From: Nanohaloarchaea archaeon PL-Br10_U2g16
Lineage (GTDB): Archaea; Nanohalarchaeota; Nanosalinia; Nanosalinales; Nanosalinaceae
Assembly (NCBI GenBank): GCA_001563995.1
Contig: LKMV01000002.1
Span: forward strand, 1 to 26,667
Reading direction: 5' to 3'
Length of the DNA stretch: 26,667 nt
The position numbers and the translations under genes were made by a program. Below, one piece after another: positions 1 to 6,837 of this stretch. The notes beneath the pieces are model-generated. The model was not told where the DNA came from and did no database searches. It saw nothing but the letters and a program-made list of their open reading frames with translations. Numbering within the stretch: position 1 is the first letter of the stretch; each line of letters begins with the position of its first letter.

Positions 1-2
1 CT

Positions 3-134
3 CTCGTGATGACTATGGTAGAGGTCAGACAAAGAGCCGATCAGAAAGACGAGTTTATCTCTTCAGTTGTTGAAGACGGCAAACCTCTCCATGGAGAACA
101 AAAATGGTCCGAGATACAAAAAAGGATGCTCTGA
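3..134 (+). CDS. Minimal nucleotidyltransferase (MNT), C-terminal fragment
   Basis: The open frame enters from the left edge (first whole codon at 3) and stops with TGA at 132-134, so only the last 43 residues are visible. They carry the pattern RADQKDEF...VVEDGKPLHGE, like the C-terminal end of archaeal minimal nucleotidyltransferases, which often finish with a 'v-e-dG-x-x-l-y-G' strand. The catalytic GS...D-x-D part would lie outside the window. The next gene starts 31 bases before this one stops and looks like a HEPN protein. MNT and HEPN commonly form a toxin-antitoxin pair in which the MNT chemically modifies the HEPN RNase. The fragment is short, so the family call rests on one motif plus the partner. 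Confidence 0.5.
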   Translation, partial: LVMTMVEVRQRADQKDEFISSVVEDGKPLHGEQKWSEIQKRML

Positions 135-481
135 GGGATTCAGAAGGATTTTTGCAATCTGCAAAGGACAAAACCAAACCTAATAGAGTAAGAATGACTA
201 ACCTAATACATAGCGTGATAAGAGCTAATGATGCCTTATTACTACATTTTGGCCGTGATAAACCTAGTAACCACGAAGATGCAGCTTCAAAATTTACTTC
301 AGTAATAGATGACAAAGGAATGGTTGACAAATACGGCCGTTACGAGAAGAACATAAAGGACCTTCTAGGCCAGAAAACTCCTGCTGAATATACAGGGAAA
401 AGCTACAGCAACAAAAAAGTCAAAAATTACCAGAAAAAAGCCGAGAGATTTGTAAGAGCTATCGAGGAAATCACTGGTTAA
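104..481 (+). CDS. HEPN-domain protein, probable toxin partner of the upstream MNT
   Basis: 125-residue, mostly helical protein. The central segment around residues 35-62 reads HSVIRANDALLLHFG followed by KPSNHEDAA. This matches the HEPN-like pattern of a helix with A-x-D-A, a glycine turn, then H-x-x-A. The classical Rx4-6H catalytic motif is not clean: the nearest Arg-His spacing is R-x7-H, so RNase activity cannot be claimed. The ATG at 104 overlaps the upstream MNT frame by 31 bases, suggesting coupled translation. A later ATG (codon 31) would remove the overlap but delete a helix. The 3' end overlaps the convergent synthetase gene by 11 bases. HEPN membership is a fold-level judgement from the motif and the neighbour. 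Confidence 0.55.
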   Translation: MVRDTKKDALRDSEGFLQSAKDKTKPNRVRMTNLIHSVIRANDALLLHFGRDKPSNHEDAASKFTSVIDDKGMVDKYGRYEKNIKDLLGQKTPAEYTGKSYSNKKVKNYQKKAERFVRAIEEITG

Positions 482-2423
482 GTAGGCTTCCCGGAAAACC
501 TACAACCTGTGTCTCATACTCTCCGCCTTCACCTGCAGCGTGGAAGCCGTACTCTTCTGAGAGATCTATAAGCTGTTCAACATTTTCCTGATCTAATACT
601 GTTCCTTCCCACCGTTTCTCCAGACCTCTTGCGGCCACCTCAGTTATCTCTATCTCAAAACCTTCCCTTATCAACCATCTCATGTAGTTTTCCTGATCTT
701 CCTGCCATAGCGGAGCAAATACCTTAAGACCTAGCTCCTCAGCTACCTTTTCAACACGGTCCCTCTGATATGTGGATGCAAGCGCTCCTGCAACTACGCC
801 TTCCACATTATACTTTTCAACTGCTGTCTCTAGTCCCTGTTTCAGATCTTCCAGCTCTTTCTCTTTCTCGCCTTCAGTCTCTTGGACGATAATCGGAATA
901 CCAAGCTTTTCAGACTGTTCCTCTATTACAGATTTTTCTTTATTCGAATCAAACATATAGCTGTCCCTGTTCTCCGACCTCAATGTAAGGAGGCATGATA
1001 TCTCATTATTCCTCCTTCTCATCCTATAAAGAGCTGCGTTAGAATCTTTTCCTCCGGAGGTGAGAGCAACCAACCTATTGTTAGGCTCCTCTCTCATAGA
1101 GTTAAGGTACTCCTGCTTATGACCAAAACCTTTATTTTTAGACAGCCTTGAAATCGCTTTGTCAAAGTTAGTACCGTACTGAGCAGCTGTCTTTTTCCTC
1201 CAAGCCACCTCCTCAGGAACACCAAGCTCTTCCGCCGCCTTTCTTAAAATATACTTCTTGTAACCATCTTTCTGCTTCAGATCTCCCGATATCGTTAAGG
1301 CGTTCTCTATCAGTCGGTGATCTAGAAAAGGAAGCCTTATCTCATATCCGTTCCTAAACGAAACTACGTTGTCCCTATAGAGATCTCTTTCAAACAAAGA
1401 TCTTAATCCTGAAAGACATTCCTTATTCAAATAGCCCTGATGCCTGTGATAACCCGCGTAGAGCTGTTCAGATCCTAGACCGCTCATCACAACTTTTTCA
1501 TCGCCGTTCAAAGCAAGATGGAAAGGCATGGCTACCCCGTTCTTCACAACGCTTGTTGAGGATATATAGTCAGCTATATACGGCAATACCCGCTCAACCT
1601 CTTCAAGGTCGGACTCATACATTTCCAGCTCTATACCCATCTCTTCAGCTATCCTTTCCGCCCACTGTTTATCCCTGGGCTCGTTTACGTTACCATGTTG
1701 AATAGCTGAGCTGTAAGCAGTGAAATCAACTCCGAGTTTTTGTAAAACTGCAGCCACTAACGTAGAATCTACACCGCCCGAAAACAACAGAGCTACTTCC
1801 CTTTCCTCAGGTACTCTTTTCTCTACCGCTTCAAGAAAAATCTCTTTTATCTCCTCGACAGATTCATCCTCTTCCTTCTGTTCCGACCCATCTATCTGGA
1901 AGAAATCCCTATTCTCAAGTGATACAGAGCCATCCGATATATCGTATCTCAGTATCTGTCTCGGATGGAGCTCACGGCATTCATTACCTTGGTCTTCGAT
2001 CGTCTTTCTTTCAGAACTGAAAATAAAGGGATCTTCCGAGTACCAGATAGGATTTACACCTAAAATATCCCTTGCAAGGATTATTTCACCATCTTTTCGG
2101 TATGCAAAACCGTATATTCCATCCAACTCATCTAAACAGTCTATACCTTTTCTATCTAAAAGTTTTAAAAGCAGTTCAGCATCGTTCTCTGCTTCGATAC
2201 CGTACTTTTCCGACAGCTCTTTCCAGTTGTATATCTCACAGTTAGCTATCAGAACTCCATCCCCTTCCAGAGGCTGTTCTACCCTGCCCACGACCGAGTG
2301 AAGGAAATGACCGAAGCTAAACTTTGCTTTCTCTTCTACCCTGGAGCTTCCTCCTCTATGCTCAAGTCCTTCCATCAAATTTTCTACCGTCTCTTGGTTT
2401 TCAGCTCCAGCTATACCACACAT
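471..2423 (-). CDS. Asparagine synthetase-like / diphthine-ammonia ligase (Dph6) fusion
   Basis: 650 residues in two enzyme halves. Residues 1-about 445 are a class-II glutamine amidotransferase plus AsnB-type synthetase: nucleophile Cys2, NCEIYN at 61-66 (usually NGEIYN), D81, the PP-loop SGGVDS at 215-220 and GLGSEQLYAGY at 315-325. Residues 448-650 form a complete small ATP-pyrophosphatase of the Dph6/MJ0570 family: SGGKDS at 456-461, PLW near 572, and the family-diagnostic GEGGEYET at 631-638. Dph6 amidates diphthine on elongation factor 2 using ATP and ammonia, the last step of diphthamide synthesis. AsnB releases ammonia from glutamine and normally amidates aspartate. Joining them suggests either glutamine-derived ammonia supply to diphthamide synthesis or a simple bifunctional fusion. 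The start is the ATG that places Cys2 correctly. It is divergent from the small gene at 2500. Confidence 0.85.
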   Translation of the reverse strand: MCGIAGAENQETVENLMEGLEHRGGSSRVEEKAKFSFGHFLHSVVGRVEQPLEGDGVLIANCEIYNWKELSEKYGIEAENDAELLLKLLDRKGIDCLDELDGIYGFAYRKDGEIILARDILGVNPIWYSEDPFIFSSERKTIEDQGNECRELHPRQILRYDISDGSVSLENRDFFQIDGSEQKEEDESVEEIKEIFLEAVEKRVPEEREVALLFSGGVDSTLVAAVLQKLGVDFTAYSSAIQHGNVNEPRDKQWAERIAEEMGIELEMYESDLEEVERVLPYIADYISSTSVVKNGVAMPFHLALNGDEKVVMSGLGSEQLYAGYHRHQGYLNKECLSGLRSLFERDLYRDNVVSFRNGYEIRLPFLDHRLIENALTISGDLKQKDGYKKYILRKAAEELGVPEEVAWRKKTAAQYGTNFDKAISRLSKNKGFGHKQEYLNSMREEPNNRLVALTSGGKDSNAALYRMRRRNNEISCLLTLRSENRDSYMFDSNKEKSVIEEQSEKLGIPIIVQETEGEKEKELEDLKQGLETAVEKYNVEGVVAGALASTYQRDRVEKVAEELGLKVFAPLWQEDQENYMRWLIREGFEIEITEVAARGLEKRWEGTVLDQENVEQLIDLSEEYGFHAAGEGGEYETQVVGFPGSLLNQ

Positions 2424-2460
2424 AGCTTCAGTGAGGTAGCAAAGCTTTTTCAGTTTGACC

Positions 2461-2477
2461 TACTATAATAAGTATAG
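2461..2477. promoter_or_regulatory. Shared divergent TATA-like promoter region
   Basis: An AT-rich stretch, tactataataagtatag, lies in the 76-bp gap between the AsnB-Dph6 gene (minus) and the small gene at 2500 (plus). On the plus strand it is about 30 nt before the TTG at 2500, the usual spacing for a leaderless archaeal transcript. On the minus strand the same stretch reads as a TATA-like box and would give a leader of roughly 20 nt. Confidence 0.4.
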
Positions 2478-2499
2478 GTGAATTAAAATTTACGACACA

Positions 2500-2685
2500 T
2501 TGAAAGAAGCACTTGAGGAGAACGGAGAGCTGATGATTAGGACGGATTCGGGAGAGGATAGAGAGCTACATCTCCACAATACCGATTTCCAGGACGATGG
2601 AATGGTTAGAGTCGATGCTGACGATGAAATCCACTGGTTCAACCCTGAAAAGATCGAGAGGTACTGGATCCACAAAGACTTCTAA
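2500..2685 (+). CDS. Small acidic protein of unknown function
   Basis: 61 residues, acidic, with alternating short strands: RELHLHNTDF, then VRVDADDEIHWF, ending IERYWIHKDF. This looks like a small beta-barrel or SH3-like fold with a final aromatic strand. It has no cysteines or membrane segment, and I do not recognise the family. The start is TTG at 2500; an upstream in-frame stop at 2479 leaves only non-standard codons such as ATT 2488 as alternatives. The TATA-like sequence at 2461-2470 is correctly spaced for a leaderless transcript from here. It is divergent from the AsnB-Dph6 gene. It is a real gene rather than chance by its composition and promoter, but no function is claimed. Confidence 0.6.
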   Translation: MKEALEENGELMIRTDSGEDRELHLHNTDFQDDGMVRVDADDEIHWFNPEKIERYWIHKDF

Positions 2686-2746
2686 TCTTCAACTTTTCAT
2701 TTCCTATTTTGTACCCTTTAGAATATGCCAGTGTTGTTAACAGTTA

Positions 2747-2755
2747 GATATAAAT
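2747..2755 (+). promoter_or_regulatory. TATA box of the gene at 2780
   Basis: The sequence gatataaat is centred about 29 nt before the ATG at 2780, with no Shine-Dalgarno sequence in between. This is the pattern expected for a leaderless archaeal mRNA. Confidence 0.5.
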
Positions 2756-2779
2756 GTTTTTTAAGTCTAAATTATATAC

Positions 2780-3226
2780 ATGTCTAAATCCAGCAGTTAC
2801 AGGTCCGAAATATGGGGAGAGAAAAGATATCCTACTGAAAAAGATTTATCAAATCAGTTTAGGAAAAGACCCGGCCACCCATTTGAGGAAGGAGAGAAGA
2901 ACAGGTTTGAAGGATTAAAGGAATTCTGGAAAGAATATACAGCTTTAAGCAATCCAATAGAATATGCTGCAATAGGGAGAAATGTCTTAGAGCAAGAAAA
3001 CTTTGCAGACACAGTAGTTATCTATTATCCTGGAGACCGACATGAAATATATTCGCTGGAAGACGAACCCGGCGAGTCTTTAGACCTGTCATTAATTGAT
3101 GAAGAGAATCACCAGCATGGCTTCGTAACATACCAAATGCCTTATAAGAGGGTTGAATCAGATATTCAGGAAATAATAGAACTCGAAGACGATCTGAGCT
3201 GGAGAGTCTGGGATGGAAATATTTAG
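2780..3226 (+). CDS. Hypothetical protein, 148 aa
   Basis: Soluble protein without cysteines, signal peptide or membrane segment. The N-terminal third is basic and helical (EKRYPTEKDLSNQFRKRPG); the rest is acidic, with a strand-rich middle (ADTVVIYYPGDRHEIYSL) and a C-terminal helix ending in WRVWDGNI. I recognise no family. Codon use is AT-richer than in the polymerase genes. A clear TATA box at 2747-2755 supports leaderless expression from the ATG at 2780. Its stop codon directly abuts the stop of nucS on the other strand (TAG at 3224-3226, CTA at 3227-3229), leaving no intergenic DNA. Confidence 0.6.
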   Translation: MSKSSSYRSEIWGEKRYPTEKDLSNQFRKRPGHPFEEGEKNRFEGLKEFWKEYTALSNPIEYAAIGRNVLEQENFADTVVIYYPGDRHEIYSLEDEPGESLDLSLIDEENHQHGFVTYQMPYKRVESDIQEIIELEDDLSWRVWDGNI

Positions 3227-4000
3227 CTAGTAATCAGGTCCAAAGTCGCTTAGACCGCTCTGGGACTGATCTATCTCTTCGTAGGATGCAATCACATCCA
3301 CCATCTCTATCTCTACGAACTCCAGATTCCTTTCCTCCAGATAATCTAGAATATTATCAGTCATCTTAGGAGAGACAATTATTCCTCTGATCTTGCCTGA
3401 GAACTCTTCCTCTATTTCATCTACATACCTCTGAAGCTGTATAACTGTATTATAGTCAGGGTTCCTCTTCACCTCTATAACCACAAAATTATCATCAGAA
3501 TCCCGACCAAACACGTCGATAAACCCTGCATCAGTCTCTTTTTCACGTTCTACCAGCTTTAAACCTTCTTCTACAATCTCAGGATCCTCCTCAATCGCTT
3601 CATGTATATCAACTTCATCCCCTTTGACCTTTAGATCAGATCTGTCCACCAGCTGAGTTACCGACACCATATCTATCTTTTCAAACCTGATCTCTACTAG
3701 CTCATCCGGACTGTTTCTCCTGGCCTCTAGTACAAGCTCTTCGCCTTCTATAGAAACGTCATACGAGTCTACTTCAGGCTGCCAGTTCTTCGGCTGGTAG
3801 TTATCAGGACCATGGACAAGCAGAGCTGAATCCTGTTTGTTGATGACTAAACGCTCCCCTCTATCCAGCTTCGACTTCGCTCTACCCTGATAGTTTACAG
3901 AACAGAGACCTACCAACTGGACCGTATACTCCCTTCTCAAGTATTCCTCCAGTATCTCTTCGACTTCAGAGACCTCAGGGTCTGAGATCAGCTTTTCCAT
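3227..4000 (-). CDS. nucS: Mismatch-specific endonuclease NucS (EndoMS)
   Basis: 257 residues, the normal size for archaeal NucS. The N-terminal DNA-binding and dimerisation domain has the family pattern GLCSVNYQGRAKSKL (31-45), RLVINKQDSALLVHG (50-64) and PKNWQPE. The C-terminal RecB-like nuclease has E156, D162 (GFID) and the E-x-K pair E176/K178 in VVIEVKR. The last residues contain QSGLSDFG (247-254), a PCNA-interacting PIP-box shape, as expected for an enzyme recruited by the sliding clamp. NucS cuts both strands at mismatches and serves as mismatch repair in many archaea and actinobacteria. The ATG at 4000 has a TATA-like box about 27 nt upstream on its strand (4018-4028). Confidence 0.92.
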   Translation of the reverse strand: MEKLISDPEVSEVEEILEEYLRREYTVQLVGLCSVNYQGRAKSKLDRGERLVINKQDSALLVHGPDNYQPKNWQPEVDSYDVSIEGEELVLEARRNSPDELVEIRFEKIDMVSVTQLVDRSDLKVKGDEVDIHEAIEEDPEIVEEGLKLVEREKETDAGFIDVFGRDSDDNFVVIEVKRNPDYNTVIQLQRYVDEIEEEFSGKIRGIIVSPKMTDNILDYLEERNLEFVEIEMVDVIASYEEIDQSQSGLSDFGPDY

Positions 4001-4017
4001 GTAATTAATTAAAATCT

Positions 4018-4028
4018 AAAAATTAAAG
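4018..4028 (-). promoter_or_regulatory. TATA-like box of nucS
   Basis: Read on the minus strand this is ACTTTAATTTT, centred about 23-27 nt before the nucS ATG with no Shine-Dalgarno sequence between. This is consistent with a leaderless transcript. The 103-bp gap between nucS and the ATPase gene holds nothing else that I can identify. Confidence 0.4.
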
Positions 4029-4103
4029 TAAGAGATCCATAAAATTGGAGAACATAGAATAGTCAGAGACCGTATAATTCCAGGAACCCTGTCTGAAACA
4101 ACT

Positions 4104-5375
4104 TTAGCTTACAGCCAGGCAAATCAACCATAGAGGTACAACTTTGATCTCCCTACCCTCTACCTTCCATTCATCATACGTATCTCTCGATACCATATAC
4201 AAATCGTATTTTTCCGGCAGTTCAGTCAAGTTTCTGGCGTCCCGTCTATCCAAGTCGTCCTGGTACTTTACCTCAAAAGCTTTCCCGGTCTCAGGTAGCA
4301 GTATATCAACCTCCGGTCTCTTCTTAAACTTCGGATCTTCTAAACGTTTCAAGTGATTAAATGCTACCGTCTCCGCTCTCAAGCCTTCTTTTGCAGAGTA
4401 AAGCCTGTTATAGCTGTGATCTGAGATGTAAAGCTTGGGATTCTTTCTCATAGACTTCCTGGTATTGGAACTGTGAGGCATACTTGACTTTAGGAGAAAA
4501 GCATCCTCTAAATGCTGTAGATAATCTTTTACTGTCCTGTACTGGACATCAAGGTCCTGGGAAAAGTTGTTGTAGTTTACAACCTGCGCAGTATTCTCAG
4601 CGGTTAACCTGAAAAGCTTCTTTAACAGATCCGTTCGGTTGACAGAAAATATACTTGCAACATCCCTGAACAATGTTAAATCCAAGTTCTGACTAAGGTT
4701 CTCTTCCGAATAATCCTCGTAAAGTTCCGGAAATCCTCCTTGTTCAAAGTATCTATTAAACTGTATCCTCAACCTTTTGGCGTTCTGAGGGTATGAAATA
4801 TTTTCTAATTCTATTTTAGGATATTCAACTTCGTTATAATCGCAGTAGCTTCTGAAAGAGAACGGGTAAAGTCTTCTGACAATCACCCTTCCTACAAGGC
4901 TTTCGCCAGCGCCTTTAGTTATATTCATAGAGGAAGAACCTGTAACCAAGAACTTTATGCTGTATCCTTTATCATGGATAGACTTTACATGGTCCGCCCA
5001 GTCCTCAAGCTTCTGTACTTCATCAAGGAAAACATAAACCCTGTCTTCAACCTCAGAAAATGTTTTCTCAAGCACCTCCTCAGAGTAGAGATCTAATACC
5101 TTCCTGACATCAGTCCCCTCCGCTAGATCAAACGAAAAGTAAATAATATTTTTAGAGTCTACCGTTTCAAGTAGATCGCTGATGACTCCGTGAGTCAAAG
5201 TAGTTTTACCCGACCTTCTCAGTCCTGTTATCGCTGTAACTATATCATCCTCAAGCTCTGCCTCAACCCTCTCCTGCAACGGACGTTTAACAAATTTTTC
5301 CGGTAGATCTGGCTTAGAGCCCGTCCACCAAGGGTTCTGAGCCTGCATCTCCTCCAAAAGCCTTTCCCTATCCAT
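4104..5375 (-). CDS. AAA+ ATPase of the AAA_14/DUF4143 type
   Basis: 423 residues from the chosen start. Walker A is GLRRSGKTT (51-59) and Walker B FLDEVQ (116-121), followed by the family-typical sensor region VTGSSSMN and the PFSFRSYC segment. The C-terminal DUF4143 half contains a winged-helix region and ends with EVDILLPETGKAFEVKY, a PD-(D/E)xK nuclease-like core. Such ATPases are common in archaea and bacteria and often linked to mobile or defence loci; their biochemical role is poorly known. The ATG at 5375 is preferred over ATGs at 5381 and 5408, because the longer forms add a hydrophobic run (MFLLLWIQY) and start inside the palindrome array. A TTTTTATTG box in that array lies about 27 nt upstream of 5375. 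Confidence 0.85.
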   Translation of the reverse strand: MDRERLLEEMQAQNPWWTGSKPDLPEKFVKRPLQERVEAELEDDIVTAITGLRRSGKTTLTHGVISDLLETVDSKNIIYFSFDLAEGTDVRKVLDLYSEEVLEKTFSEVEDRVYVFLDEVQKLEDWADHVKSIHDKGYSIKFLVTGSSSMNITKGAGESLVGRVIVRRLYPFSFRSYCDYNEVEYPKIELENISYPQNAKRLRIQFNRYFEQGGFPELYEDYSEENLSQNLDLTLFRDVASIFSVNRTDLLKKLFRLTAENTAQVVNYNNFSQDLDVQYRTVKDYLQHLEDAFLLKSSMPHSSNTRKSMRKNPKLYISDHSYNRLYSAKEGLRAETVAFNHLKRLEDPKFKKRPEVDILLPETGKAFEVKYQDDLDRRDARNLTELPEKYDLYMVSRDTYDEWKVEGREIKVVPLWLICLAVS

Positions 5376-5381
5376 AACCAT

Positions 5382-5500
5382 GTATTGTATCCACAACAAT
5401 AAAAACATACCGATTTATCGTAGTCACTACAATAAAAACTGTCAATATTATTGTAGTCATTACAATAAAAAAGCGTTTTTAATTTTAGTTAGTACAACTC
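5382..5500. repeat. Array of four palindromic operator-like repeats, 33/33/32-bp period
   Basis: Four 21-bp sites sit at 5382-5402, 5415-5435, 5448-5468 and 5480-5500 (centres 5392, 5425, 5458, 5490). The best copy (5448) has perfect 8-bp arms TTATTGTA and TACAATAA around a 5-bp centre. The copy at 5415 matches it at 19 of 21 positions, the one at 5382 at 16 of 21, and the last at 14 of 21. The first three are each followed by AAA, and linkers are 12 bp. The array separates the DUF4143 ATPase (minus) from the winged-helix regulator (plus). A period near three helical turns puts all sites on one face of the DNA, as for cooperative binding. An iteron- or centromere-like role is an alternative to an operator. 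Confidence 0.8.
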
Positions 5501-5592
5501 CTACCAAAGTTCAAGTTCGCAGGTTAAACTGGTACGTTTTCTGTAAGTCTTTGGTAATAGCCACTGTCTTTGTCCGGACACAAATGTTAGGT

Positions 5593-5847
5593 ATGAGCAC
5601 GGACTGGGAAAAGGTATCCTTTGTAAAGAGATCCAAGTACAGGAAGAAGATTTTGGAAAAACTAGACGAGCCCAAGACCCCAACCGAGCTTTCCTACGAT
5701 ATCGATGCGCACAGACCGCATGTCAGCAGGGCTTTAGGCGAGCTGAAAGATCAGAAGCTGGTAGAGATCTTAAATCCGGACGACAAGATGGGAAGGCTTT
5801 ACAGAATAACAGATGAAGGAGAAGAAATTAGATATGAAATTGAATAG
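5593..5847 (+). CDS. Winged-helix DNA-binding protein
   Basis: 84 residues forming a single winged helix-turn-helix: helix 1 WEKVSFVKRSKYRKKIL, then KTPTELSYDI, recognition helix HRPHVSRALGELKDQKLVEIL, and a wing with GRLYRITDEG. This is the archaeal ArsR/MarR-like type that recurs widely in haloarchaea. The ATG at 5593 is chosen because the conserved fold begins right after it; ATG 5584 adds only three residues, and the same frame runs open upstream through the palindrome array without protein-like content. It is divergent from the DUF4143 ATPase with the palindromes between them, so it is the obvious candidate to bind them and regulate one or both genes. This is inference. Confidence 0.8.
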   Translation: MSTDWEKVSFVKRSKYRKKILEKLDEPKTPTELSYDIDAHRPHVSRALGELKDQKLVEILNPDDKMGRLYRITDEGEEIRYEIE

Positions 5848-5937
5848 TTTTTTAGATTACTTTTAACTGTTTTAAAAATATTACAGAACAGAAAATAATC
5901 TGGTAGGTATAACATACAACTTAATAGTTCAATAGAA

Positions 5938-5946
5938 GATTTTAAG
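5938..5946 (+). promoter_or_regulatory. TATA-like box of the radC-family gene
   Basis: The sequence gattttaag is centred about 30 nt before the ATG at 5972, with no Shine-Dalgarno sequence. The rest of the 124-bp gap after the winged-helix gene is AT-rich without further recognisable features. Confidence 0.4.
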
Positions 5947-5971
5947 ACATTTTAATCCGGTAAAGATATTG

Positions 5972-6640
5972 ATGGACTACAGTATCAAGGATCTGCCGGA
6001 GTCGGAGAGGCCTAGGGAAAAACTCAGACAGGAAGAAGTCTCAAGTCTGACAGATGTGGAGCTTCTATCCTTAGTTCTTAGGACAGGTACAACCGGCAAA
6101 AACGTAAAAGAGCTGTCATCGGAAATATTAAAATCATACTCTCTAGCGGAGATATCTAACGTTCCGGAAGATCAGCTTAAACGTTTGAAAGGAGTCTCAG
6201 ATGTGAAAGCCGGGCAGTTAAAAGCTGTATCCGAGCTTGGAAGAAGGATAAAAAGAGAGGAAAGGACAAAGATTGAGAACTTCCTACAGCTGAAATCAGT
6301 GGTGTCCGACATGAAGCTGGAGACAGAGGAGAAGATAAGAGTGATACTTCTGAAATCCTCAAATGAAGTCATAGATATCTTCGAGATAGAAGGAACCGTT
6401 GACTCCGTTAACTTTGAAACAAAGGAACTGCTCTCTAAAATTTTATCAAGAAATGCATCAGGCTTCATTATGGCCCATAACCACCCTTCCGGAAGAGCTG
6501 AACCCACAGAAAAAGACATCGAGACTACGGAAAAACTGCTGGATGCTTCTAGAACGGTAGGGGTTAACTTTCTCGACCATGTAGTTGTCGGGGAGGAGAT
6601 ATCAAGTATGAGAAAAGGTTCTGATTTAGAGTTCCCATAG
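5972..6640 (+). CDS. radC: RadC/JAB-domain protein (UPF0758 family)
   Basis: 222 residues, the usual length. The N-terminal half has the typical opening KDLPESERPREKL and a helix-hairpin-helix region (about 65-90, VPEDQLKRLKGV...VKAGQLKAV). The C-terminal half is a JAMM/MPN metalloprotease-like domain with H169-x-H171-P-S-G and D182 (AHNHPSG...PTEKD), the zinc-ligand set. Despite the name, a direct DNA-repair role of RadC proteins is not established; in archaea they are sporadic and often horizontally acquired. The ATG at 5972 is used rather than the preceding TTG at 5969. The position beside nucS and a winged-helix gene suggests an accessory island before the polymerase operon. Confidence 0.88.
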   Translation: MDYSIKDLPESERPREKLRQEEVSSLTDVELLSLVLRTGTTGKNVKELSSEILKSYSLAEISNVPEDQLKRLKGVSDVKAGQLKAVSELGRRIKREERTKIENFLQLKSVVSDMKLETEEKIRVILLKSSNEVIDIFEIEGTVDSVNFETKELLSKILSRNASGFIMAHNHPSGRAEPTEKDIETTEKLLDASRTVGVNFLDHVVVGEEISSMRKGSDLEFP

Positions 6641-6658
6641 GCATCTATATGAGAGATT

Positions 6659-6676
6659 TATTCAGCAGGCTGAATA
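6659..6676. other. Small hairpin after radC
   Basis: TATTCAG, loop CAGG, CTGAATA forms a perfect 7-bp stem 18 nt after the radC stop. There is no T-tract, so a terminator role is uncertain. It may simply be a 3' end structure. Confidence 0.3.
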
Positions 6677-6744
6677 TCTCCGGGTAGAAATACAGAGGTT
6701 GCTGAACTGAAAAACAATCTAAACAGACCCTCATTAAATACCTT

Positions 6745-6771
6745 ACGGTTTTACCGTGCCACCTATATAAA
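6745..6771 (+). promoter_or_regulatory. rpoH operon promoter with an upstream palindrome
   Basis: The sequence tatataaa at 6764-6771 is the best TATA box in the 197-bp gap before rpoH; transcription would start near 6793 and give a leader of about 45 nt. Immediately upstream, 6745-6757 reads ACGGT-TTT-ACCGT, an inverted repeat placed where a BRE-adjacent activator or repressor would bind. The leader contains a Shine-Dalgarno-like GAGGG inside CTCGCGAG about 10 nt before the ATG. Confidence 0.5.
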
Positions 6772-6837
6772 GTTTACTTATACCGTTTTAAGATGTAGAT
6801 TCTTAAATCTCAAATCTCTCGCGAGGGCAGTTAAAAA

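Noticed and set aside
5382..5500. The phased repeats as a CRISPR array
   Set aside because: Repeats are only 21-24 bp, diverge between copies (14-19 of 21 matches), spacers are 8-12 bp, and no cas genes are nearby. The palindromic, helically phased design fits protein binding.
5380..5592. Long N-terminal extension of the winged-helix gene (in-frame from 5380)
   Set aside because: The extension runs through the palindrome array, is rich in Tyr, Asn and Cys unlike the rest, and the conserved fold starts at 5593.
6641..6837. A tRNA or small RNA gene in the gap before rpoH
   Set aside because: No cloverleaf or conserved T-loop was found; the gap is explained by a small hairpin, an inverted repeat, the TATA box and a leader.
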